From NCBI GenBank assembly GCA_014607495.2, contig CP053153.1, positions 4,650,001 to 4,714,000 on the forward strand: 64,000 nucleotides of DNA. Reading direction: 5' to 3'. Below the pieces are notes generated by a model. That model was not told the DNA's origin. It saw only the letters and a list, made by a program, of their open reading frames with translations, and made no database searches. A program made the translations under genes and the position numbers. The stretch is from Carposina sasakii. Lineage: Eukaryota; Arthropoda; Insecta; Lepidoptera; Carposinidae. Positions 1-10,012 of this stretch are shown here, piece by piece; within the stretch, counting starts at the first letter, position 1, and the number at the start of each line of letters is the position of its first letter.

Positions 1-3000
1 CACAAATGACGTGCACGTCAATCACGTCACAAATGACGTCCATGTCAACCACGTCGCAAATGACGTGCATGTCAATCACGTGACACAGGTGCCCTACCCC
101 GACTACAATAACATTAACAACAATCTCGACATACTCGATATGGATGATGATGAGATCAAGATCGAAGCTAGATTAGAGGTAAGAACAATAGAAAATTACA
201 TATAGGTACATACATATAGGCAGGGGCGGCTCGTGATATTCTTAGATGGGGGTTCACAATTTTTTAAAATATGAGCGCATGTAAAATTACAGTTTCACTC
301 CCTTACTGGATGAAATGATGCAACCTCACTCTTATTAAAATTCAGATGACATATTGAAACACATTAAGGACAACCATATTGCGTTTTTACTCAGACTAAG
401 CGACATCTAGTGGCCGCAACGCACACTACGAATTAATGTGAGCGGCGCTCCAAATTAGGCTAATTTTTCATACGAAATCTGTGTCGGTATGTCTCTTTCA
501 CACTCATTGAATACAGTACTAGGAATTGTACCAAATTTAGTTTCATAGGAGCGCGATCGCTAGCGCTCCACTCGATACATAAGATTACACCTTACTTGAG
601 ACGAACGCGTAGATACTATTGTATAAACATAGTAGAATTGAAAGATAATTATAAATATAGAGAAATATAGATTGCTTATGTAATCTTCGTGGGTGGGAGT
701 GCACTGCACCAGCGCTCCGTAGGACAAGCCGCCTCTGCATATAGGTACAATACACACGGCTGTGTTCCCAAAATGGGGTGGCCAGAACTGCAGGATTACA
801 AACGAGATTCATAGCATAGCAAAAGGAGCATTGCAGAATCAGATGTTAATGATTTGCCAGCTTATTGCCCGAGAAAATGAACCCAAGTTCCTCTTAATCA
901 ACTCTTACGACATGCACAAAAGGAGTCTAGAAAATTGGCGTCAAAGAATTTGGAATGGACTTAGGTCCTCATCATCTACATTCGTGTCTGCTTGTTTCTA
1001 AATAAATCTAAAAATTCTTAACAGCTAGTAAATAAGTCAAAATGTGTAATTTGCGTGTCAGATGGTGGAGCCGGGCGGCGCGTCGCCCGAACTGAGTCCG
1101 CGCGGACGGGCGTGGTCACGCGTGTCCGCCTCACCACGCTCCACGCCTGTGCACGCGCCCAGGCACACGCGCCGTGCGCAGGTACACACACTGTGGGCAG
1201 GTACACACACTGTGGACAGATGCACACACTGTGCGCAGGTACAGACACTGGGCAGGTACACACACTGTGGGCAGCTACAGACACTGAGGGCAGGTACACA
1301 CAATGTGCGCAGGTAACACACTGTGCCCAGGTACTGACATTGTGCGCAGGTACAGACATTGTGCGCAGGTACAGACACTGTGGGCAGGTACACACACTGT
1401 GGACAGGTACACACACTGTGGGCAGGTACACACACTGTGGCCAGATGCACACACTGTGCGCAGGTACAGACACTGGGCAGGTACACACACTGTGGGCAGC
1501 TACAGACACTGAGGGCAGGTACACACAATGTGCGCAGGTAACACACTGTGCCCAGGTACTGACATTGTGCGCAGGTACAGACATTGTGCGCAGGTACAGA
1601 CACTGTGGGCAGGTACAGACACTGTGGGCAGGTACAGACATTGTGCGCAGGTACAGACATTGTGCGCAGGTACAGATACTGTGGGCAGGTACAGACACTG
1701 TGGGCAGGTACAGACACTAGGCAGGGGGACACACACTGTACGCAGGTAGACACTGTTGGCCCACCACTCAGTCCCTGTAATCCAGCATCAACAGAGGCCA
1801 CCAGCATCGATACGTACGTATAACTGAATACAATGCTTCGGAGTAACAGACTCTTACCTCACCGATCATTAGTTGTATATAGTATTCGAGATAGACAGCC
1901 TGGATTGGCCCACCACTCATTCCCGCCACTGCAAGTCCCAGGATCAACAGAGGCCATCAGCATCGATACGTATAGCTGAAGACAATGCTTCTGATTAACT
2001 GACTCATTTACGTACACATCGATACGTATAACAGAAAACAAAACCGATTCTTTACCTACTACGTCGTACAGGACTGGCGGACGAAGGGCGCCTACCGTGC
2101 CATCGCTGATGACAACTCTTCTGACGAGCCTTCACGGGAACCCTGCGACGGAGGTGAGCTGAAATAAATAACGATGCCATTAACTCTTATAGCAGGACTG
2201 TTTCCTTTATGTAAGCAAGTACGAGTACGCCTCTACAAGAACATTCGCATACATACTCGTACATAAGTCATTTAGAGAAAGATTTTTCCAATTGTCGGAT
2301 AGCCTGATCAGAAGGATGAAGTTTATGCTATCTTTATCTTGATCAAGTTTTAAAGAATGACAGCATCGATTTTATCTTGATCATTGGAAAAATCGTCTCT
2401 AATCGTGAATTTAAAATTATAGTGTAACAATGGATAAATACGCAGACCAGACTTACAGACAAGCCTACTTTCTAAATGGATCCTATTCCTCCAGTGGTGG
2501 AGGCGCCCTCAGTGCCTTTACCGCCACGACACGAGGTTCCCGCCCCGCCCAATAACATGCGAGGTCCAGCAGAAACTCGCGGGCCCCCGGAACTCTCTAG
2601 GGGCCCCTCTGATCTAACCCGGGGTCCGGCTGGCGTGTCCCGGGGTCCAGCTGATGTGACCCGGGGCCCTCAGGAGGCTACTCGGGACCCTAGCGATGAA
2701 CCCCGGGGCCCGGTTGAGAGTGTACGGGGCCCTAATGATGCGAGGCGGGTGCGGCGCCACGACAAACCTAGGAGAGAGAGTAAGGCGTTCAGGTAAGCAT
2801 GACTGAGTGCACTTTCATGTCTACTTATTTTTTTGCTATCTTGAAAAATTTGGAGCAACTTTACTTGAATAGTATTAAAAAAAATGTATTTTAACAAATT
2901 ATGTTTATTTATTTTTTAAAACTTACAAAGCCGACTTTGATACAGTTTAAATTAAAAGTGACGCAAAACTGTCAAATCTCATACATTTTGATTGCGAATC

Positions 3001-3308
3001 GCATTACGCAGCGCGGCAGCGGAAAAAAGTTCGTGCTTACCACCAGATAATATCGAGCGATATCAAAAATACCTTATGATTTTAGTAAAGATTTATAATT
3101 AGAGTACGTGCATGTACTTTTCTATATACATAATATAGGTGGCTGCTTGGGTACTCCCAATATTGAGGTCATAAACATGTATCGATACAGGATAGGTACA
3201 GCGCGCCGCGTGACCGAGCATTCCATAGTGAAGAACGGAGACGTGGAAGGCAAGTTCCCAAGACTGCTGGCCGGAGATGGAGACCCGGACTTCGGGACAC
3301 CAGTCTGA
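1..3308 (+). CDS. Unrecognised protein, 3' exons (5' end outside the window)
   Basis: I do not recognise this gene. Four exons join in phase: 1-178 (open to the left edge), 2072-2153, 2495-2792 and 3191-3308, ending in TGA at 3306-3308. The first exon starts with three 27-bp repeats encoding TNDVHVNHV-like nonapeptides, then an Asn/Asp-rich stretch ending DDDEIKIEARLE. Exon 2 reads DWRTKGAYRAIADDNSSDEP. Exon 3 is Pro-rich with about nine RGP-x4/5 repeats and ends very basic (RRVRRHDKPRRESKAFR). The C-terminus is GDGDPDFGTPV. Donors are GTAAGA, GTGAGC and GTAAGC. The last acceptor (3190) has a poor pyrimidine tract. A second acceptor at 3138 fits only if exon 3 is skipped, so two isoforms are possible. 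The protein looks mostly disordered and acidic/basic; no catalytic domain is visible. Exon calls rest on phase and repeat continuity. Confidence 0.6.
2..82 (+). repeat. Coding 27-bp tandem repeat (x3)
   Basis: Three near-identical 27-bp units, each containing TGACGT half-sites and CACGT motifs, encode the nonapeptide T/A-NDVHVNHV in the partial first gene. The number of units before the window is unknown. The TGACGT content resembles CRE half-sites, but the reading frame is the simpler explanation. Confidence 0.75.
220..738. mobile_element. Non-autonomous DNA element, TIR GCAGRGGCGGCT
   Basis: A 519-bp element lies between GCAGGGGCGGCT and AGCCGCCTCTGC, flanked on both sides by ATATAG (214-219 and 739-744), a likely target-site duplication. 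It carries no transposase ORF. A second copy is at 14166-14655 in the same orientation with a different flanking duplication. It sits in intron 1 of the partial gene. Confidence 0.75.
1176..1745. repeat. Minisatellite, about 18-19 bp units with 225-bp higher-order repeat
   Basis: About thirty units of the type GCAGGTACACACACTGTGG fill the intron. A block of about 225 bp is itself repeated: the GTGG-ACAGATG variant at 1212 recurs as GTGG-CCAGATG at 1437. The long open frames on both strands here are by-products of a unit length often divisible by three and lack stop codons by composition. They are not genes. Confidence 0.9.
1760..2035. repeat. Direct duplication of about 110 bp
   Basis: The block starting GGCCCACCACTCA at about 1759 recurs at about 1907. 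Both share the segments CAACAGAGGCCA and AGCATCGATACGTA. The second copy has a further partial repeat of ACATCGATACGTATAAC at its end. It lies just upstream of exon 2. Confidence 0.7.
2279..2401. mobile_element. Short foldback MITE (GATTTTTCCAAT family)
   Basis: The ends GATTTTTCCAAT and ATTGGAAAAATC are inverted. The inside carries GGATAGCCT and TTGATCAAG. Related sequence occurs at 6527-7135 and, one end only, near 58090-58165. It lies in intron 2 of the partial gene. Confidence 0.55.
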
Positions 3309-5250
3309 GCGCTTACTTAGCCTGCGGGCTTGTTGCCATGTTTAACCTTTGTTTATAGCCTGAAGACTTGTGCCACCAATGTTCTGTTTAGCAGTGACAC
3401 GGGTGGATTTTTTCGCTGATTTTAGTAAAACAGAGGGCTTTGGGTTCCTCTTGCCATTGTTAGTCGGTGAAGTTATTCATATAGCGAGTAAATTGTAAGG
3501 TTGATTTGATCTGATTTAATTTGTATGAATACTTGCATATTGCGCTTGCACAGCCTTGGAATAGTATTAATATCTTTGTATAGTTTTGGTGCTATATTGC
3601 ATTTTTTCAAATGGATTTTGTGTAATAATCATAAATCAGTAAGTAACCTAATTAAATAATATATAGTTTTCGCCCAACGTTATGTTTGATTAAGATTTAA
3701 TGCTGTAAACATAATAATTGGTGGCACTGTATCTTGAGTGAGCTTGCGTTCGTATGACGACGCATATTGCTCGGGTCTTGATTAACTTTAGCGTATAGAA
3801 GTTTCTCGTTTGATCGCGCATTCTTATTTAGTTAGCCTGGATACGCGTATGTTTTTTTTTATCTTAGAGCTGTAACGCCACGCCATGCTTAACATTTCTT
3901 ATCTTTACTTAACTACTATGAAACAGTTTACAATTAGTGTGGTCCCGTTAATTTGTTTGCAAGTCACGTCCGAACTGATTATGCGTCATATAACTGCTAT
4001 TAGCACAAAAATTACTAGAACTAATGTTTTTCTAGTGCTAAAATTCAGAGTTAGGTATTATTTATATACGTTTAGACGTCCACTAGGAAGTTGGCACGCA
4101 TAGCGGGACGTCATTTTCACACGTGTAGTGCTGGTGTACTGGAGATTATGCTGACATGCGCTAAATCTAAAACTATCTTAGTAATTTGCCAAGAAACCTA
4201 CCAGGAGATTACTAATTGTGTGAAGTCTACATTTGTGGCGTTGTAGCTGGTCCTTGTATATATTTTCCGATACCTGTTTCATGGATTTTTTTTCCTAGTT
4301 TAGGGACAACTTACCGACCTTTTATAATGACTAACAGCCGCATTCACTAAATTAAAGTCCTATGAGTATTTAAATAACTCACATTAAACTTGATAATTAA
4401 CGTCATTATTATACCATATCAGAAAACATTTCATCTGGTGATTCTGTGAGGTTTTTTTAAAATAATTTAAGTACCCATTAAACGACTCTGAGTGCGGCTG
4501 GATATAGAAGAGACAACTGCACTCTTAACTATATCCAGCAAGGCTGATTTGATTCAGTATTTGATGGGTTCTCTTCTGGTTGTAATGGTAAAGATTTGCC
4601 GATCTGCCCTGCGTGCGACTGACAAAGGATCTATCGTGCCGATTAGCCTTTTTGTCTATATTACCAAAAGTGCAGTCTATCATAATATATTGGGTATACA
4701 GTATGTTCACATAAAGGAAAAAGGACGAAACACAATTAAAAGTTTACATACCTAATTTTAATATCTTTCTATTTCTGTAATCTTTATGATAAATTAATGT
4801 TTGAGTGATCTCAAGTGATTTTGCTGCATAAATTATTTTGTAAATCATTAGATATGATTAGTTTTATGTAATAGCATATACTGCTGGAGATCGCGCATGG
4901 CAGTAGGTATCTGTCTTATGTAAATTATGTACATTCCTTATAAGTGATAATTTAAAAATCTAGCATAGAATAGCACAAAATACACATTTACTTGATGCTT
5001 AGGTACTTTTTATAATAAGTATGTGTTTCTAGCGAATTTTATTTTTAATATAATTTTACATAGCCTGTTAGTAGATATCTAACTTATTATTGTTTTTTTT
5101 TTATATTTTTGTAAACGTACCTACATTTTAATTTTATAGACAAATATCTTTTGTATGGATTTATTTTGTATTAGCAAAGTTTGCAATTGTTTTGGAGGAA
5201 AATCAAATTATGTTTGTAAAAGAGATTCTAGACTACTTATTTATTATGTA
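3309..5250 (+). other. Putative 3' UTR/downstream region of the first gene
   Basis: This is AT-rich sequence with no supported ORF after the stop at 3306-3308. Short open frames at 3885-4103 and 4492-4755 show no domain or splice context. I could not place a polyadenylation site confidently. Confidence 0.4.
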
Positions 5251-5699
5251 AAAACGTACAACCTTGGAGTGTTTTTATCTGTTCAACACGCGCATGCCTA
5301 AATGCAGGCTATAAATATAGGTAATTCTATCGGAGATGCGGATGCTAGCGCTACACCGTGGTTTGTCTAAGATTTATAATCACCATATATAAGCACCTGT
5401 CAATATTGTATAGATATTTTCCTATAATAGTCCGAGCTATAAATTCACTCTAACAAAATGATAATTACAAAAATACACACATATCACATGTTACGTTGAT
5501 ACGAAAGGAATCTGGACATCTGCCAGCAGTATAGTAGAGGAACTCGACTTGTTTTACAATAGCGCTATCTTTTTATTTGCATTCGTTGAATATAAATAAT
5601 CGAATCTTACATTCTGCGCTAACTTTCGTCTGCGGGTTGATGTTTTGTATTTTTAAAATTATAACAATGCATTCCTAAAAAATAGGTATCTACTATTTA

Positions 5700-6039
5700 C
5701 AGGATGATTTATTGTCATCAACGTTCCCGAAAACTACGAAATCTCATCATCACGATCATTTTTCTCCATGGAAGCATACCTGGGAAGTGTCTGATTTCCA
5801 AAATATTAGGGTCCAAAGTTGAGTAAATAGACTGCGTTTTTCTGCATAAAAACGCACATTGACGTGTCTATGAAAAAACTAGCATAAACACTGGACACTA
5901 TAAATTTCGCGCGATCAATTAATATTTTTTTCAAAAACATTTACATCGTTTCCCAGATTTTTTTTTTGGCATAAACTTACTTTATTTGATGTATAGAGTA
6001 CGTACCCTTCGTTAAGAGTGGCATCGAATAAACACCCGG
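5700..6039 (-). mobile_element. TA-flanked mariner-type non-autonomous element (copy A)
   Basis: The ends CAGGATGATTT and CACCCGG are flanked by TA on each side. The interior shares ACGTTCCCGAAAACTACG, ACCTGGGAAGTGTCTG and the tail CGTACCCTTCGTTAA with copies at 34071, 35052, 53867 and 56586. TA duplication plus the TACAGGGTG-type terminus points to a Tc1/mariner-related MITE. No transposase is present. Confidence 0.7.
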
Positions 6040-6526
6040 TATGTATTCAAAGGCATTTAAAATCTGTCAGCTCTCTGTCAGAAATGCAAAGGTGGAAAAT
6101 ATAGTCAACAAAGAAACCTAACTAATTAATTAACTAAATAATTGCAATACCTAATAGCCACGCGCATAGGTTATTCTTCGCGGAAATTCGACTACCTTAA
6201 GTTGAATTAGAATATTCAGCAAACAAAAGTAATGCTGTGGTTTTATGTTAATATCTATCAATTACGTAGAGTCGCTCCGATCGTATCTACCACTTACAAA
6301 TATCTTCTCGATCGAATCGATAAAGGTTCGTTATCGTAACGTCTTCTTCAATAGGAAGCCTTTCTTTCGTTAAATGACGCGATGAAATCTAACCGCTATT
6401 GATGGAAATGTTGCGAAAACGAACGTCAATGCGAAACGATTTTACTTTGTCTAAGCACAACGTTAGCTTAGTCGCTGAACATTCTTCGCCATAAGTAGCT
6501 GTCTGCAAGTATGGCGCTACGTAAGG

Positions 6527-7135
6527 GCCGATTTTTCCAATGATCAATCAATAGTTGATGCTGGCTCTATCTGTATTAGGGATGTACCGACTAGTCGCCG
6601 ATTAGTTGGGAAAGCCGACTATACGGCCATATTTGTAGTCGGCGACTAATCGGCCAAATCCACCGACTAGTCGGCCCATTTTTTACTCATATTAATGTGC
6701 TAAAAATTGAAAGAGGGTGATTGAAAAAATGACTTGAAGAACCTGGTGTAGGCAACGTTATTGGAGGCGAAGGTAGATGTTCCGATTGTGACTGCGACGT
6801 AGTCTTCACTTTACTTCCTCCTTCTCCCTCCAGCTCGTCAAAGAAAGTCCAAATGCGTATTTCTTCCTCGACATGATTTCAATTAGGTACCTACTCCTAA
6901 TGTTAATAAAATAATAAGTATAAGTACATACCTACACTGTCTCAATTACGTTGATCAACGTAATTAGTAGTCGCCCGATCTCCACCGAAACCAATAATCG
7001 GCTAGGCCGACTAGGCGGCCATTGTGCAGACGACGAGTCGGCGAAAGTCATAGCCCATCTCTAATCCCTATGTATCAGAGAAAGACAGGATCAAATTTAT
7101 CCTTGAGATAGGCTATCTGACCATTGAAAATCGGC
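6527..7135. mobile_element. Foldback element with a second element nested inside
   Basis: The outer ends GCCGATTTTTCCAATG and CATTGAAAATCGGC are inverted. Inside, from about 6577 to 7062, is another element: TAGGGATGTACCGACTAG on the left and GCCCATCTCTA on the right, full of CCGACTAG/CTAGTCGG motifs. The inner termini look hAT-like, but I could not define a clean 8-bp duplication. Confidence 0.55.
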
Positions 7136-8215
7136 GCTAAAACGAAAAATTTATTTGTATCGGGCTATTTTAACATGTCAAGTACCTAACGAGTGACGTT
7201 CGACTGAGAGGTCACAAAATGGCCTATATTTGAATAAGAATTAATTTTTATAAATTATGAATTAGAATACATACCTATTAGTTATTTTAAAATTAGCTAC
7301 TTACATTATAGTTTGTGCAATAGGTACATTCCTTATGCCTGCAATATCTCTATAAATTGTGGCGATAATAGCGTGATAATACTTAATTAAAAATTTTGCA
7401 TAAAAATACGCCCAAGTGTAATAAATAATTTGAATGTAATTATAATAAAATTTATATCAATAGACATTGTAGTTTTTATCTTGAATTTGTACCGTATAAT
7501 ACCTAACGATCTAATTTCCTAGAGGAATATCGTTGTGTGTTGATTTATGGATGTAAGTAAGTAATGAGGCTACCACGGATCGGGAATTCAAAAATTTTTG
7601 TGGACATAGTCATGGCGCTAGAAAATTATAAACAGCACAAAAGATATAAAACGTAGATTCCCTATAGTCATTCTCTTCTATGTAGTTCACCTCTTCATCC
7701 TTTCTTCATGATACGCCGACAAGGTAGGTTTGGTATGAACGCAACTAAACAAATATCGAAATGAATGCAGTTTTTTACTTTTGTGGGAGTGTTACTAGAA
7801 TTTTTTTTAGAAATTCTACTTAATTGAATATGAAGAATGCGCAGTAAACCCATAGATATGAGAAATATTTGTGAAACTTTTAATTTACAAGGTTGTCTTT
7901 GTTATATCACAACAGCACAAAAATACCTACTTATCTCATACATACCCCCCAACACATCCCCATATTACTACAATACACTTTATGAGAAACCTGAAAGATT
8001 CATGTTTCATTGAGCTATTGGTATACCTATATTTATTATAATATAATAAAGAAAACGTCGTGCAGGCCTTGTAGAATGCGTTTCATAGGTAGTTCCGATG
8101 GATGATGGCGGTAGTTATTGTGTGTATGACATTTTCTGTTCAACTACTTACATACGTACAGATCGTCCATAAAGTCTATAAATTAAATATTTTCTTTTTC
8201 TGGCAACACTCATAT
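7136..8215. other. Intergenic, nothing recognised
   Basis: AT-rich sequence without a supported coding exon, RNA gene or clear element boundary. Confidence 0.5.
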
Positions 8216-8323
8216 TGTCACTGTCAAGTGTCAAATCGCAAAGAAGTTATTTTCTTTCGAGGTGACCGGTGCTAACTAAATTGTGTTATACCAAAAGAAA
8301 AATTTATAAAAATTTATTTGGAA

Positions 8324-8385
8324 TGCAGAGGTCGTGGGTTCGATTCCCACCCGGGTGAGGAATTTTTTCCATTTCTTTATTAAAA
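8324..8385 (+). repeat. tRNA-derived element, 3' half only
   Basis: The segment GCAGAGGTCGTGGGTTCGAT and the following CCCACCCGGGTGA form a T-arm and 3' acceptor strand, followed by AATTTTTTCCATTTC. The same T-arm and tail occur on the other strand at 55067-55152, where the tRNA-like part is full length. The 5' half is missing here, so this is a fragment, not a gene. Confidence 0.6.
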
Positions 8386-9231
8386 ATCTTAAAATTATTA
8401 CAATTAATACATGAAATTGAATTTGAAATTTGAATATGTTTTCGTGCTATAATAAAACATTCAAATGGGAAAAACAATAAGGAGTGATGCAAGAGGAATT
8501 ATTTACAACGTATTCGAGCGGTGTTTAGCCGAATATCACGCAGGGAAATTGTTAACCGCTTTGGATGATATTATACAAACGAGTTGCTGACTTGACAGGT
8601 ATTTATGCACAAATATTGTATCAAACATGACCCAAGTATGGTTCAACAATACTACTTGAGCCTTTATTCGCACATTAGAGCCCTACTTAGCACATTTTTT
8701 ATAATCTTGGAGGTTATGTTTACATTTAATTGACAAGTTCATTTGTCGTATTTTTTATAGAGAGACTGTTAGGTTTTGATATTTTTGCATCCTTGGAACC
8801 TAATATTGTGATTATTTTCAGGAAAATCTGAAAGTACTATACGAAGAATTATAAAAGAAAGAGAAAATAATGACAAGAAATTTTCCACACCCGACAAGCA
8901 TAGGACATGGAAAAATGTGTTATCTCTATAGGAGATGAAAGCGACACCACTGACTCAGAAATAAATAGTAATTCTGATGAAGAAGACCACCTTCCAAGTG
9001 TTGGCCTCGCATCAGGATCTGGAATATCGGAGTGAAATATCTCGACGTTGAATATCTTGACTCTGAATCGGAATAAATTTATTATTGTTTTTGTGCTTTC
9101 CTAATTATAGAAGCTTACGAATCTAGGACTCTGATTTAATAAAGGGTTTTACGTATTTTTTAAAATAAATTACCTCACTAATGGGTCAGGTCACCACCAA
9201 AGATCCCATCCCCCGCCAAATATTTGTAAAG

Positions 9232-9356
9232 TGGGGCAAGCACGAACTTTTTGACGTATAGTACGAGTAACGTAAGCACCACATTGTCAAATTTCATAGA
9301 TTTTACTTGCAAGTCGATAGCGTTACTGTGCGTAAAACAGTTCGTGCTCACCCCAC
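9232..9356. mobile_element. Short foldback element
   Basis: Ends of the type GTGGGGCAAGCACGAAC and GTTCGTGCTCACCCCAC are inverted around about 90 bp. A related sequence containing GTTCGTGCTTACCAC lies near 3030-3045. Confidence 0.55.
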
Positions 9357-9564
9357 AGTATACAAGAAGTAAGCATCAAGTATTAGTAGGTCGTAGCATT
9401 GTATTGCCTTGCTAAGCGATTGTGGCGACAACATTTTTTTTCAAGAGTTTTTGGACAATCTGTACATACATATAATCACGCAAGAATATGAATATATTTA
9501 TTTTTATTGTGTTATTTTTTATCTATGTGTGTGTACAATAAAGAATATGAATATATTTTTAATT

Positions 9565-9650
9565 CAAACGTTCCAAAGATTTAGCTATGTAAAAAACTGT
9601 TTACGTTTTTGTAAACACTTTTTTACTGAGCTAAATCTTTGGAACGTTTG
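9565..9650. repeat. Perfect 22-bp inverted repeat
   Basis: CAAACGTTCCAAAGATTTAG followed by CT (9565-9586) is the exact reverse complement of 9629-9650, with a 42-bp spacer that also folds partly (GTTTACG...TGTAAAC). It lies about 360 bp upstream of the SH3BGR-like start. It may be a MITE or part of a larger fold. Confidence 0.8.
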
Positions 9651-10012
9651 ACTGTGTGTAATGTTTCCACATTTAGTGGCTTGTGACACGATTCGCTTGT
9701 TCGACTATAAATCTGCAGATTTCTTTTTTCCAAATGAAACTTTTGTATGAAGATAGTTTAAGATTTTGATCTCGTATAACACAATAATAGCTGCTGATAA
9801 AATCAATATACCGACTTCAAAATCTACTAAAGTAAAAATCTATACAATAAACTGGCCATACTGAAATCGAACTGTCACCTATGGATGGCTATGTCACTAT
9901 GTGTCACCCACGATTTTGTGATTTTTTACTGATGGCCAAGCCTATTTTCTGATTTTGTTTTTTTGGTTGTGTTATTTACATTTATAATAAATCTAAGAGG
10001 AAATCTGTAAAC

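Noticed and set aside
2..82. CRE enhancer cluster (TGACGT sites)
   Set aside because: The repeats are in a continuous reading frame that runs to a proper donor; coding repeat is the simpler reading.
1176..1745. Possible CRISPR-like array
   Set aside because: Units are contiguous without unique spacers, and the context is a eukaryotic intron.
1018..1823. Long overlapping open frames on both strands (up to 249 codons)
   Set aside because: They are translations of the intronic GCAGGTACACACACTGTGG minisatellite; no splice, start or domain support.
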